DNA of 64,000 nt from assembly GCF_963677575.1 (NCBI RefSeq), contig NZ_OY782038.1:1054001-1118000 (forward strand). The letters run 5' to 3'. Both the position numbers and the translations under genes were made by a program. This DNA comes from an uncultured Draconibacterium sp. GTDB lineage: Bacteria > Bacteroidota > Bacteroidia > Bacteroidales > Prolixibacteraceae. Under the pieces are notes generated by a model. It worked only from the letters and a program-made list of their open reading frames with translations, was not told the origin of the DNA and did not search any database. Shown piece by piece: positions 33,646-42,550 of the stretch (position 1 is its first letter; each line of letters opens with the position of its first letter).

Positions 33646-35361
33646 ATGAATCAACTAAAAACAACAAGTAAACTAATTCTAATTATTGTATCAGTAGTTC
33701 TTGCTACCACAAAAAGTGATGCCCAAAACCTACTCTCTCCTATATGGAAAATCAGTACAAATAACCAGGAATTTGCCAATGTTCCGGTAATTAAAACCGC
33801 AAATTGGGATGAGATTAATCTCTCTCTTTCCTGGGAAAGACAGGGCTACAGTGGAATTGACGGAGATTGTGCAATAACTAATTCATTTTTTGTAAAGGAA
33901 AATAATCCGCCACTTCTGCTCGAACTTAATTTGCAATGCCTGGTAAAAGCGGTTTACATTAACCAACAATTGCTTTCTGACGAAGAAATTAATTTTTCGG
34001 GAAGAGGCAAAGGAACAATTCTCACAATTCCCAATTCAATGCTTCAAAACAACCAGGAAAATCAAATTCTTCTATTCGTATCAAATCTTGCTTACACCGG
34101 AGGGTTAAGTAATAATACCTGTTCTGTTTATGCCGAAGGGGACAGCCAGAAGCAACATGTAGAGATATTATTTCCGACAGATAATCATCTGTATTTAAAA
34201 GATACCCGGAAATCTTTCACGATAAAAACAGATCTGTCCAATAACGGCGCCTTAAATCTTATGGTAAAAGATGATTTTCACAAAACATGGATCAATAAAA
34301 ATATTCCTGTAAAAAAAGGTGCAAACGAATATGTATTCGACTGGTCTTCTTACAATCTTCAGCCCGGATTTTACGAGTGTGTTGCAATTGTTGATGATGG
34401 TTCTTTTCAAAATACTGTTCAATGGTTTACATTACAACCTGAAGATATTAATTGCACAAACACTACTGTTAACGATTTCGACGGGTACTGGAAAGAAGCT
34501 CTTAACGAATTAAAAGCTGTTACCCCTAATTTCAGAATGCACAAAGTTGACAGTTTATGCTCAGAAACCAGGAATGGCTACGTAGTAGAAATGCAATCGT
34601 TAGATGACCTCACTATTCGCGGATATTATTTTGTCCCTAAAACAGGAAATAAGCATCCGGTTGTACTACACTTACCTCCCTATGGATTTGGTTTTGAATT
34701 TTTTATGGATAACTATATAAACAGAAAAGGTAATACTGCTGAACTTGCGCTGTGCGTAAGGGGCCACGGAATAAGTGCCGATGTTTTTAACCCATGGGCT
34801 GAAATGCCTCTTTGGGCAGTAAATATTTGCAGTAAAAAGAATAATATTTACCGTTCTATTTATATGGACTGCGTGAGAGGGGTTGATTTCCTGTTAAACC
34901 GTCCGGAAATTGATCATAGTAAAATAGGTGTTGACGGCGGAAGCCAGGGCGGAGGTCTTGCGTTAGCAACTGCCGGATTATGTGGTTCAAATATTGCAGC
35001 CTGTGCCTATTTCGATCCTTTCCCTTGTGATACCAGGGATCAAATAAAAATCAGGACAATGATAAAAAAAGAGTTCAAATCGTTCCTTCAATTTACCGGA
35101 AATGATTGCGATACTGATCAAATTTTAGTTGTTCAGGATTACGTTGATTCTAAAGGATTCGCACCTAAAATAAAATGTCCTGTTTACTTTGCCACATCAT
35201 TATTTGATGATGATTGTCCTTCTCATTGTGGATTTTCGGCATACAATAGCATTACAACCCAAAAAGAATTCGAAATTTTCCCTAATGATAGTCATATGGG
35301 ACAATCGGGACAATTTCTGAATTTATTTTACGAAGCTGAAAAAATATTAACAGCAGATTAA
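33646..35361 (+). CDS. Acetylxylan esterase-like (AXE1/CE7) secreted enzyme
   Basis: 571 residues. Signal peptide 1-26 (ends SDAQ). An N-terminal beta-sandwich (about 30-160) resembles the sugar-binding domain of GH2 enzymes, then a short Ig-like part, then the alpha/beta hydrolase of the AXE1/CE7 group (about 270-571). The catalytic Ser433 is in GGSQGGG, acid Asp in DDD (521-523) and His550 in DSHMG. CE7 enzymes remove acetyl groups from xylo-oligosaccharides or other small acetylated compounds. CE7 proteins are usually about 320 residues, so the added N-terminal modules suggest polysaccharide targeting. No operon partner. Confidence 0.85.
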   Translation: MNQLKTTSKLILIIVSVVLATTKSDAQNLLSPIWKISTNNQEFANVPVIKTANWDEINLSLSWERQGYSGIDGDCAITNSFFVKENNPPLLLELNLQCLVKAVYINQQLLSDEEINFSGRGKGTILTIPNSMLQNNQENQILLFVSNLAYTGGLSNNTCSVYAEGDSQKQHVEILFPTDNHLYLKDTRKSFTIKTDLSNNGALNLMVKDDFHKTWINKNIPVKKGANEYVFDWSSYNLQPGFYECVAIVDDGSFQNTVQWFTLQPEDINCTNTTVNDFDGYWKEALNELKAVTPNFRMHKVDSLCSETRNGYVVEMQSLDDLTIRGYYFVPKTGNKHPVVLHLPPYGFGFEFFMDNYINRKGNTAELALCVRGHGISADVFNPWAEMPLWAVNICSKKNNIYRSIYMDCVRGVDFLLNRPEIDHSKIGVDGGSQGGGLALATAGLCGSNIAACAYFDPFPCDTRDQIKIRTMIKKEFKSFLQFTGNDCDTDQILVVQDYVDSKGFAPKIKCPVYFATSLFDDDCPSHCGFSAYNSITTQKEFEIFPNDSHMGQSGQFLNLFYEAEKILTAD

Positions 35362-35403
35362 GGATCACCTGAAAAATCCGGTGGATTAATTTAGAAATTG
35401 ACA

Positions 35404-35860
35404 ATAATTTCATGCCTGCCGGCGGCCTTCATTTTTGTCTTACCCCAAAAACGAAGCAAAAAACGCAAGGCTGCTTTTGGTCACTACCCTGCGTTTTTAT
35501 AAAACCCAAGTTCGGACGGGTGATCTCCTCGCCTACTCGGAGCTTCCCGCTCTCACTACAGTTTTTTTTAAACTCCGGGCAACGACCAAAAGAGGCCGTC
35601 CTCTTATGCAACGTCACTGCATCGGAGCAGGGCCTCGGCCGGTGAGCCGGAAAACAAGTGGTGACGACGTAAAAAATTACTGCTGTTTGAGGAGGTACGA
35701 CTGCCTGTCCCGATCGTAGCATCGGGAAGTTTCAGTAATTTTAGTCGGCATCGCGTAGCTTTTCCGAGAGAGGCGGGCGCAGCCTTGGGTTTTCTGTCTA
35801 TCTCTTTGGGCTAAGCCAAAGAGTAGAATCCGGCTGATAAGCCAAAAGAATGTTGCTTAT
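35404..35860. ncRNA. Possible structured RNA or dispersed structured repeat
   Basis: About 450 bases that are visibly richer in G+C than their surroundings (one 60-base line is 60%). Complementary arms nest: AAAAACGCA 35459-35467 with TGCGTTTTT 35490-35498; AAAACCCAAG 35501-35510 with CTTGGGTTTT 35784-35793; AAAATTACTG 35673-35682 with CAGTAATTTT 35733-35742, enclosing TCCCGAT 35708-35714 with ATCGGGA 35721-35727; CCGG 35639-35642 with CCGG 35647-35650; and CTCTTTGG 35802-35809 with CCAAAGAG 35816-35823. No protein family fits any frame. The strand is undecided. It could be a functional RNA or a repeat element that happens to fold. Confidence 0.4.
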
Positions 35861-35967
35861 TTCTGGTAGCTTTTATTCAATATTGAAACTTCCGGGTGAG
35901 ATATTTTTTCTTCTCCACCTACTTTTTAATGTGATCCCAGATTAAATTGGTTTATTTTCAAATTGCA

Positions 35968-36002
35968 TAAAAAAAGCCATCCGTTAGTTGACGGATGGCT
36001 TT
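35968..36002 (-). terminator. Terminator of the leftward galactose operon
   Basis: AAAGCCATCCGT (35973-35984) and ACGGATGGCTTT (35991-36002) form a 12-bp stem with a 6-base loop. On the minus strand a T-run follows. It lies 57 bases past the permease stop codon. Confidence 0.9.
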
Positions 36003-36058
36003 CCGGGATAATCCCGAATTGATATTCAAATCCTCAACAAGTGAGGTTTTAATTTCTT

Positions 36059-37360
36059 CTAAAGTTTTACGCTTTCGGCACGCTTAAGTACTTTACTACC
36101 AATTGTTGCATAGAAGAACAGGTATGCTAATCCGAGGAACGGTACCCAGTACGAAGGTTGGAATCCAATACCGTCGGCAACAGCATTCTGTACCAAAGGA
36201 AGCAATCCACCACCTACTACAAGTGTCATAAAGATACCTGAAGCAGCAGCAACATATTTACCCAAACCTTCAACAGCAAGGTTAAAGATACCACCCCACA
36301 TAATTGAAGTACAAAGTCCTACTAAAACAAGGAACATTGCATTAATCGGAACTTGTGCAAAAGCAAATGACATTGAACTGCCTTGTGCCTGGAATACTGG
36401 CATGCTTACAACGGTAGATGTAGGTAAAATAATTGCCAAAAGAACGAATATCATACCAACAAATGAAGCAACCGTCAACATGGTTTTACTTGAAACCGTG
36501 CTACCAATAGATGCTCCAACCAAACGGCCAACAAGCATTAGCAACCAATAAGTTCCGGCTACGGAACCCGCGGTACCGGCATCAATAGCAATAGATGCAC
36601 TTGGATCAGTCAACCAGAAAATAAGTGTTCCCGGGACTCCTACTTCAACACCTACATAAACAAAAATTCCGATAGCACCGAGAATAAAATGACGGAACTG
36701 CATAGCACCTGCCATGAGACTTTTAATTGATTCTGAAGCTGCACTTACGTGAGGCTCAGGAATGTTAACTGCTAACAATACAAAGAAAGCTAAAGCAAAA
36801 ATCCCCAGAGCAATGTACATTACAGGGAAAATATCGGTAATACGGGCATTAGCAACTTGCGATCCAATTAGAATACCTACAAAGGCAGGAGTAAAAGTAG
36901 CCATTACTGAGTTGAAAGAACCTCCAACCTGAATTAACTGGTTTCCTTTATTACCTTCACCTCCAAGGGTATTAAGCATTGGGTTTACAACGGTGTTTAA
37001 CAGCGTCATTGAGAAACCCGCAACAAATGCACCAATCAGGTAAACAGTAAATGCCATTGACTCACTTGAATGCCCTGAGAGATATTGAATTCCAACACCG
37101 ATAAATCCAACTGCAATTGCAATCAAAGCAGTCTTTTTATAACCAATTCGCTGAAGCAAAAGACCTCCAGGAATTCCCATTACGGCATATGCAATAAAGT
37201 TTGCGGCATTCCCCATCATTCCCTGAAAATTACTCGCCCCGAATTGTGATTTTAGCACAACACCCATTGGAGCTGCCAGATTGGTAACGAATGCAATCAT
37301 ACCAAACAGCAGAATCATCATGATAATAGGCACTGTGTAATTTTGTTTTTTAGCTTCCAT
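36059..37360 (-). CDS. MFS galactose/glucose permease (FucP/GluP-like)
   Basis: 433-residue inner-membrane symporter with 12 hydrophobic helices. It has the fucose-galactose-glucose:H+ symporter layout: PGGLLLQRIGYKKTALIA after helix 2, NTVVNPMLNTLGG in helix 4 and MWGGIFNLAVEGLGKYVAAASGIF near residue 370. Located as the last gene after galK and galT, so galactose is the likely cargo. It starts 30 bases after the galT stop codon. Confidence 0.92.
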   Translation of the reverse strand: MEAKKQNYTVPIIMMILLFGMIAFVTNLAAPMGVVLKSQFGASNFQGMMGNAANFIAYAVMGIPGGLLLQRIGYKKTALIAIAVGFIGVGIQYLSGHSSESMAFTVYLIGAFVAGFSMTLLNTVVNPMLNTLGGEGNKGNQLIQVGGSFNSVMATFTPAFVGILIGSQVANARITDIFPVMYIALGIFALAFFVLLAVNIPEPHVSAASESIKSLMAGAMQFRHFILGAIGIFVYVGVEVGVPGTLIFWLTDPSASIAIDAGTAGSVAGTYWLLMLVGRLVGASIGSTVSSKTMLTVASFVGMIFVLLAIILPTSTVVSMPVFQAQGSSMSFAFAQVPINAMFLVLVGLCTSIMWGGIFNLAVEGLGKYVAAASGIFMTLVVGGGLLPLVQNAVADGIGFQPSYWVPFLGLAYLFFYATIGSKVLKRAESVKL

Positions 37361-37390
37361 AATAATTTTATTGATTTAAGTAATTAATAA

Positions 37391-38434
37391 TTAATTCTTT
37401 TTAAAATGAGTCTTAGGTAAATCACGTAACCTTTTGGCAGCTCCTTCAGCCGTAATATCACGTTGCGGGGTTCCGAGCATTTCGTAACCAACCATAAACT
37501 TTTTAACGCTTGCCGAGCGCAATAATGGAGGATAAAAATGCATGTGTAAATGCCATTCCGGATGGTCTTCACCATCGGTTGGTGCCTGGTGCAAACCGGC
37601 AGAATAAGCAAACGATGTTTCAAATAAATTATCGTACATTACAGTTAGCTTTTTGTAGATATCTGCCAAATCAGTACGCTCTGCATCCGTCAGCTCCAAA
37701 ATGTTCTGAACCGGTCGTTTACTGATGATCATTGCTTCGAACGGCCAAACCGCCCAAAACGGAATCAATGCCGCAAACGATTCGTTCTGATCGAGCAAGC
37801 GCTCTTTCTTATCCAGTTCTGCATTTACATAGTCGAGCAACATGGTTTTTCCATGCTTTTCGAAATATTCTTTTTGTGTTTTACACTCTTTTGATGGTTC
37901 GGTAGGAATTCCTTTCGACGACCAGATCTGTCCGTGCGGGTGCGGATTTGAACAGCCCATAATAGCGCCTTTATTCTCAAATATCTGAACGTAATTGATA
38001 CTTGGATTTTCGCCCAACTCGGCATATTGCTCACACCACAGATCAACTACTTTACGAATATCGGCCACTTCCATTTCCGGAATTGTAAGGCTGTGATCTT
38101 CGCTAAAGCAAATCACTTTACAAATTCCGCTTTCGCTTTGCGCCTGAAACAGTTCGCCATCATCAATACCTCCTTCTGGAGTATCGGTTAGTAAAGCACT
38201 AAAATCGTTGGTAAATACAAAGGTACCTTTATAATCGGGATTAACTTTTCCTCCGGCTCTTTCGTTACCTGCACACAGGTAACAATTCGGATCATACTTT
38301 GGTCGTTCTTCAACAACCGGTTTTTCAACCTGTCCCTGCCAAGGCCTTTTTGCCCTGTGTGGCGACACAAGAATCCAATCGCCATTTAATGGGTTATATC
38401 TTTTGTGAGGATGGTCTTCTATGTTAAAACTCAT
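37391..38434 (-). CDS. galT: Galactose-1-phosphate uridylyltransferase
   Basis: 347-residue Leloir-pathway enzyme exchanging UMP between UDP-glucose and galactose-1-phosphate. Metal ligands Cys51, Cys54, His114 and His165 and the nucleophile His167 (NPHPHGQIW) line up with the E. coli enzyme. The C-terminal HLHMHFYPP segment near 310 is also typical. It lies 168 bases after galK; a strong hairpin occupies that gap. Confidence 0.97.
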   Translation of the reverse strand: MSFNIEDHPHKRYNPLNGDWILVSPHRAKRPWQGQVEKPVVEERPKYDPNCYLCAGNERAGGKVNPDYKGTFVFTNDFSALLTDTPEGGIDDGELFQAQSESGICKVICFSEDHSLTIPEMEVADIRKVVDLWCEQYAELGENPSINYVQIFENKGAIMGCSNPHPHGQIWSSKGIPTEPSKECKTQKEYFEKHGKTMLLDYVNAELDKKERLLDQNESFAALIPFWAVWPFEAMIISKRPVQNILELTDAERTDLADIYKKLTVMYDNLFETSFAYSAGLHQAPTDGEDHPEWHLHMHFYPPLLRSASVKKFMVGYEMLGTPQRDITAEGAAKRLRDLPKTHFKKN

Positions 38435-38470
38435 CGGATAATGTCAGTTATAATTTAGGTCGAAAAACTA

Positions 38471-38500
38471 ACTTATCCCGACTCAAAAATCGGGATAAGT
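38471..38500. repeat. 11-bp-stem hairpin between galK and galT
   Basis: ACTTATCCCGA (38471-38481) pairs with TCGGGATAAGT (38490-38500). On the minus strand the T-run lies in the loop rather than after the stem, so it is not a classic terminator. It may tune galT/permease expression or protect the galK mRNA end. Confidence 0.65.
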
Positions 38501-38602
38501 CAAATATTCGGCCTCAAAGTTAAAATATCAATTGAAATAGTGAGCAATTAAGAAGATTTTTTTCTAACTATCTTTTTGTCACTAACAGAGATGTGAGATG
38601 GT

Positions 38603-39892
38603 CTACAAGTCAAGTTTTATCGAACCTTTAGAGCGGATAAACAATTTATGACAAGTACCTTTTCCGTAAATATGTTCTAAAACTGTTACATATTCATCCA
38701 GTTTTTCCTGTGGTACAAATGCTTGAATAGTACCACCAAAACCACCACCGTGAACACGCCATGCGCCGCTGCCTTTCAGCACCATCTCGCTTAATGCCAG
38801 TCCGAGCGAAACCACTTGTTCGTCTTTATGTACGATATCATAAATATTCTGATTGTACATGTACGAGCTGTAACCCGACTCAACAACCATATCGAGGAAA
38901 GCTTTGAAATCATTGTTCTCTAAAGCCTCAACCTGCTTTACAACACGCGCATTGTCGCCCTGAAAGTGATACGCACGAAGAATCGCACGATCGCCTGTTT
39001 TCTCTCTGATTTCAGGAATTTTTTCAACGATCTGCTCCAAAGTAACTTCGCGAAGTACTTCGGCTCCCAACTCAGCAGCAACCGATTTCATTTCGGTAGG
39101 AAGCGATGCATACTCAGCTTGTGATGCAGGATCGTCGTGACCACCGCCAACATCGGTAATTACCAATGAAAAACCGGTTGATACAAAATCAAAATCAACT
39201 TCTTTTACAACCGGGTTGGCCGGATCTTTAAAATCGATAGTAATCAATCCACCAACCGAACAAGCTGTTTGATCCATCAGACCACATGGCTTTCCGAAAT
39301 AGTTGTTCTCACTCCACTGACCGATGATTGCATTCTCTACTGCATCCATTTTCCCGTCATTGAAAAGCTCACTAAAAATAGCTCCGATCAACACTTCGAA
39401 TGATGCAGAAGAACTTAATCCCGATCCTTTTGGAACACGCCCCTCGATACATGCGTCGAAACCACCAATTTCGTAGCCATTCTCTTTCATTTTAGCAGCA
39501 ATACCTTTCACCAGCGAAGTTGATGTGTAAAATTCATCTTCTTTGGGTTGGAAATCGCTTAGCTCTACTTCGAATGCAGGATAACCAGCTGATTTAATAC
39601 GAACAGTATTTGTTCCGTTTTTAGCTGCTACTGCAATGTTGTCGAGGTTTACGGCACCTGCTAAAACACGTCCGTAGTTGTGGTCGGTGTGGTTACCACC
39701 AATTTCTGTACGTCCGGGAGAACTAAACAACGAAACATCATCAGCTCCATATGTCTTTTCAAACTCTCCCATCAGGTCCGCATAACGATCTGCCTGAACT
39801 TTTAATTCGGCAACATCGCTGCCGTATAGCTCTTTAAATAACGGGTTATCTCCTCCGTTAATTTTTTCATTTAATGTGTTAATCTTAGTCAT
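38603..39892 (-). CDS. galK: Galactokinase
   Basis: 429-residue GHMP kinase phosphorylating galactose at C1. Signature 1 is GRTEIGGNHTDHNYG (about 60-74), where the usual GEHTDY reads GNHTDH. The ATP loop is KGSGLSSSASFEV near 155, and motif 3 is HGGGFGGTIQAFV near 395. Somewhat longer than E. coli GalK (382), with an N-terminal extension of about 35 residues. It is the first structural gene of the operon; a -7 box and operator lie 40-70 bases upstream. Confidence 0.97.
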   Translation of the reverse strand: MTKINTLNEKINGGDNPLFKELYGSDVAELKVQADRYADLMGEFEKTYGADDVSLFSSPGRTEIGGNHTDHNYGRVLAGAVNLDNIAVAAKNGTNTVRIKSAGYPAFEVELSDFQPKEDEFYTSTSLVKGIAAKMKENGYEIGGFDACIEGRVPKGSGLSSSASFEVLIGAIFSELFNDGKMDAVENAIIGQWSENNYFGKPCGLMDQTACSVGGLITIDFKDPANPVVKEVDFDFVSTGFSLVITDVGGGHDDPASQAEYASLPTEMKSVAAELGAEVLREVTLEQIVEKIPEIREKTGDRAILRAYHFQGDNARVVKQVEALENNDFKAFLDMVVESGYSSYMYNQNIYDIVHKDEQVVSLGLALSEMVLKGSGAWRVHGGGFGGTIQAFVPQEKLDEYVTVLEHIYGKGTCHKLFIRSKGSIKLDL

Positions 39893-39931
39893 AATCTGTT
39901 ATTGATTTATATACTTCAATTTCTATTTCCC

Positions 39932-39961
39932 AACTGGTAGGTACTGGTGGGTACAAATATA
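39932..39961 (-). promoter_or_regulatory. galK promoter with GntR-type operator
   Basis: On the minus strand the -7 box TATATTTG (complement of 39954-39961) is followed at once by a 19-bp sequence, plus-strand AACTGGTAGGTACTGGTGG (39932-39950). It recurs exactly, inverted, at 41084-41102. It contains the repeated unit ACTGGT spaced by AGGT. Placement at the start site implies repression. Confidence 0.75.
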
Positions 39962-40017
39962 GTTTTTAAAGCCAGCTGCAGACTCATCGAAAAGATGTTA
40001 CACAACAGATTTAACAT

Positions 40018-41025
40018 TTATAAACTATTTCTGACAATCATTCGCGCTTTGTTACGAACCTGAGACTTGTCGCGCGTTACAACCATGTTGGCCAGTGTTT
40101 TCCCCATTTCGGTAAAATCGGTTGAGATGGTTGTAATACCACCAGAAACCACTTCTTTTAACATGGTATCGTTAAAGGAAACTATGCCGAATTTTTTGCC
40201 CAACTTAAACTTGCAGTATTTTGCAATCTTCACCATTTCCACCAGGTCGCGGTCCGATATCAGGAAGTAAGCTTCCCACAACAGTGGCTTTACTCCGCTT
40301 AGCGATTTTACAATTTCGTACCTAAAATTATTTTCCTCACAAAAACGTCGAAATCCTTCCGACCGTTCTGCCGGTTCTTTTCCACCCGGATTTACAAACA
40401 CCAGCTTTCTGTATTTCTCAATCATCTCCTTCCCTTCTACCAATGCATCATAAAAATCCTGTTCAAAATCCTGGTAAACCACCGGGTATTTTGATAATTC
40501 CGGCTTTAAACGGTCGATAATATAAACCCGGTCTTGCGGCAGTTTCGACAATAAATGTCCGGTATTATCAAAAGTAGCCGGCATAATTAAATACGATGTG
40601 TAATTTCCGATACTCTCTGTAATCAGATTCTTAAAAACTTTGTAATTAAAATGATGAAAATACACTTCAACCGTGGCCTTGCCTTTTAGCGAATTGATTA
40701 GCGAATTATAAAGATCTTCCTTAAAAGCATTCAACTCGTCGAACAACACAAAAACGCGCTCTTCAACTTTTATTTCGGTGCTGGCAATGTAATAGCCTTT
40801 TCCGGGCTGACTTTTTAAAATGCCTTTCGATTTTAGCTCGTTAAAGGCAAACATTACTGTGTCGCGACTAAGATTAAATTCTGAACATATCTGATTTATC
40901 GACGGGACTTTATCTCTCTTTTTCAAATGTCGCTTTTCAATTGATTTTAGCACCGAATCAATTATCTGACGATATTTCGGCACCGATGATTTGGCGTTGA
41001 TTGAAATTACTCTTCTTCTTGGCAT
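40018..41025 (-). CDS. GntR-family regulator with LacI-like sensor domain
   Basis: 335-residue repressor. The winged helix (about 15-80) is GntR type (VPSINQICSEFNLSRDTVMFAFNELKSKGILKSQPGKGYYI). Residues 90-335 form a periplasmic-binding-protein fold as in LacI or AraR-type sensors. Its place between galK and galM and the shared 19-bp sites make it the likely galactose-responsive regulator of this locus. It is leftward with its own -7 box TATTTTTG at the complement of 41042-41049. Confidence 0.88.
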   Translation of the reverse strand: MPRRRVISINAKSSVPKYRQIIDSVLKSIEKRHLKKRDKVPSINQICSEFNLSRDTVMFAFNELKSKGILKSQPGKGYYIASTEIKVEERVFVLFDELNAFKEDLYNSLINSLKGKATVEVYFHHFNYKVFKNLITESIGNYTSYLIMPATFDNTGHLLSKLPQDRVYIIDRLKPELSKYPVVYQDFEQDFYDALVEGKEMIEKYRKLVFVNPGGKEPAERSEGFRRFCEENNFRYEIVKSLSGVKPLLWEAYFLISDRDLVEMVKIAKYCKFKLGKKFGIVSFNDTMLKEVVSGGITTISTDFTEMGKTLANMVVTRDKSQVRNKARMIVRNSL

Positions 41026-41369
41026 TTAGTTAAGCTTTACACAAAAATAGTAGTTTTTTATTACAAAATGATGTTTTAAAACACCACCAGTACCTACCAG
41101 TTAAATAATTGATTTTTGCATTTTTGTTGCTTCAAAATTTTTAGTTAGTAGTTGTACAAGGTACTGAATCTGTATAGAACACGTTACAATTGTTACAAGA
41201 CTTTAAAACGGCTATTTTACCAAAACTAAAATATAATCCCCGGCTTTACTAACTTTGAATGAAAATTCAGGAAAAAAGAGTAAAATAGCGCTCGGTATTA
41301 CATTGAAAAAATTACATAATAGCAGCCCGAAAATAACCCTGGCTGCTCAAAATTGAAAAAAAAGTTAAT
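41026..41369. promoter_or_regulatory. Divergent regulator / galM region with second operator
   Basis: 344 bases. The 19-bp site CCACCAGTACCTACCAGTT is at 41084-41102, the inverted copy of the galK site. The regulator -7 box lies at 41042-41049 on the minus strand. For galM no full TAnnTTTG box was found. The remaining 200 bases show nothing else that I can name. Confidence 0.65.
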
Positions 41370-42407
41370 ATGAAAATAACTGCAACACCATTCGGAACGT
41401 TAAAAGATGGACGTAAAGTCCAACTTTTCACCCTTAGCAACGATAGCATTAAAATAAAAATAACCAACTACGGCGCCATTATTACAGCAATAGATATGCC
41501 CAATAAAAATGGCTCTATCGATAATATTGTTTGTGGTTTCGAGAAACTGGAAACTTACCAAAGCGATGAGTATTTGGGAGGCTGCCCATATTTCGGAGCA
41601 ATTATCGGAAGGTTTGGAAACCGCATTGCAAAAGGCAATTTGGAAATTGAAGGAAAAACCTACGAAATGGCCATCAACAATGGTCCAAACCATTTACATG
41701 GAGGTTTGGAAGGTTTTGACAAAAAGTTATTTGACGCCGAAATTATTGAATCGGAAAACGAGGTTGGTGTTAAATTAAGCTACCTCAGCCCCGATGGCGA
41801 GGAAAATTATCCGGGAAATCTAAAAGTTACATGTATTTATACACTAAACGAAGAAAACGATCTGGGCATTCAGTATTATGCCGAAACAGATAAAACAACC
41901 GTGGTTAACCTGACAAACCACACTTACTTCAACTTAACCGGCGGAAAAGAAACCATTTTAAACCACGAGTTGGAATTAAATGCTACCAAAATAACCGATA
42001 TGGTAGAGCAAATTCCAACAGGTAAAATTCTTCCGGTAGTAGGAACTGCTTTTGATTTTACCACACCTAAAAAGATTAATGCAGACGGGCTGGAAATGGG
42101 CTACGACGACAACTTTGTTTTTGACAACGAAGATGGCGACCTGATTATGGCCGGAACGCTGAGTGAAGCAAAAAGCGGACGACAAGTAGAAGTTTATACC
42201 ACCCAACCGGGAATGCAGGTTTATTCAGGTTACTGGATACCGGAATTTACCATCGACGGGAAAAAGAAATTCGGAAGCTATTCGGGTATTGCTTTGGAAA
42301 CGCAACATTATCCGGATTCGGTGCATCACCCAAAATTTCCAACTACAATTTTAAAGGCGGGAGAACTTTACGATCAGAAAACAATTTACAAATTTATTAC
42401 CGAATAA
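41370..42407 (+). CDS. galM: Aldose 1-epimerase (galactose mutarotase)
   Basis: 345-residue enzyme interconverting alpha and beta anomers of galactose so GalK gets its substrate. Catalytic and binding motifs: NHLHGGLEGFDKK (His near 110), NLTNHTYFNL (His near 185) and the base Glu in GIALETQHYPDSVHHP near 310. No signal peptide, so cytoplasmic. Transcribed away from the rest of the galactose genes from a region with a copy of the operator. Confidence 0.96.
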   Translation: MKITATPFGTLKDGRKVQLFTLSNDSIKIKITNYGAIITAIDMPNKNGSIDNIVCGFEKLETYQSDEYLGGCPYFGAIIGRFGNRIAKGNLEIEGKTYEMAINNGPNHLHGGLEGFDKKLFDAEIIESENEVGVKLSYLSPDGEENYPGNLKVTCIYTLNEENDLGIQYYAETDKTTVVNLTNHTYFNLTGGKETILNHELELNATKITDMVEQIPTGKILPVVGTAFDFTTPKKINADGLEMGYDDNFVFDNEDGDLIMAGTLSEAKSGRQVEVYTTQPGMQVYSGYWIPEFTIDGKKKFGSYSGIALETQHYPDSVHHPKFPTTILKAGELYDQKTIYKFITE

Positions 42408-42410
42408 AAG

Positions 42411-42434
42411 AAATGCCCGAAAGGGCATTTTTTT
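42411..42434 (+). terminator. Terminator after galM
   Basis: AAATGCCC (42411-42418), loop GAAA, GGGCATTT (42423-42430) and a T-run to 42434. Confidence 0.92.
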
Positions 42435-42550
42435 ATGAGAACAATAAAAAAAATGAACTAAAAGTATTTTTTCTATTTTTGAACAAGAAGAAATTGTGCA
42501 TTTATTAGTAAAAAATCTGATCAAGATCTTTTTTATACAATTATAAACTT

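Larger units (their letters stand above)
35362..36058. other. 697-base gene-free stretch
   Basis: Contains the GC-rich structured block at 35404-35860, the galactose-operon terminator at 35968-36002 and a small palindrome CGGGATAATCCCG near 36004-36016. Several 77-97-codon frames overlap on both strands of the GC-rich block but none has family-like sequence, and they are not listed as genes. Confidence 0.7.

Noticed and set aside
35412..35722. Overlapping small reading frames of 77-97 codons on both strands
   Set aside because: They overlap each other in different frames and strands inside a structured GC-rich block, and none shows signal peptide, domain or family-like sequence.
38471..38500. 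Intrinsic terminator between galK and galT
   Set aside because: On the transcribed strand there is no T-run after the stem, and galT and the permease lack an obvious promoter of their own.
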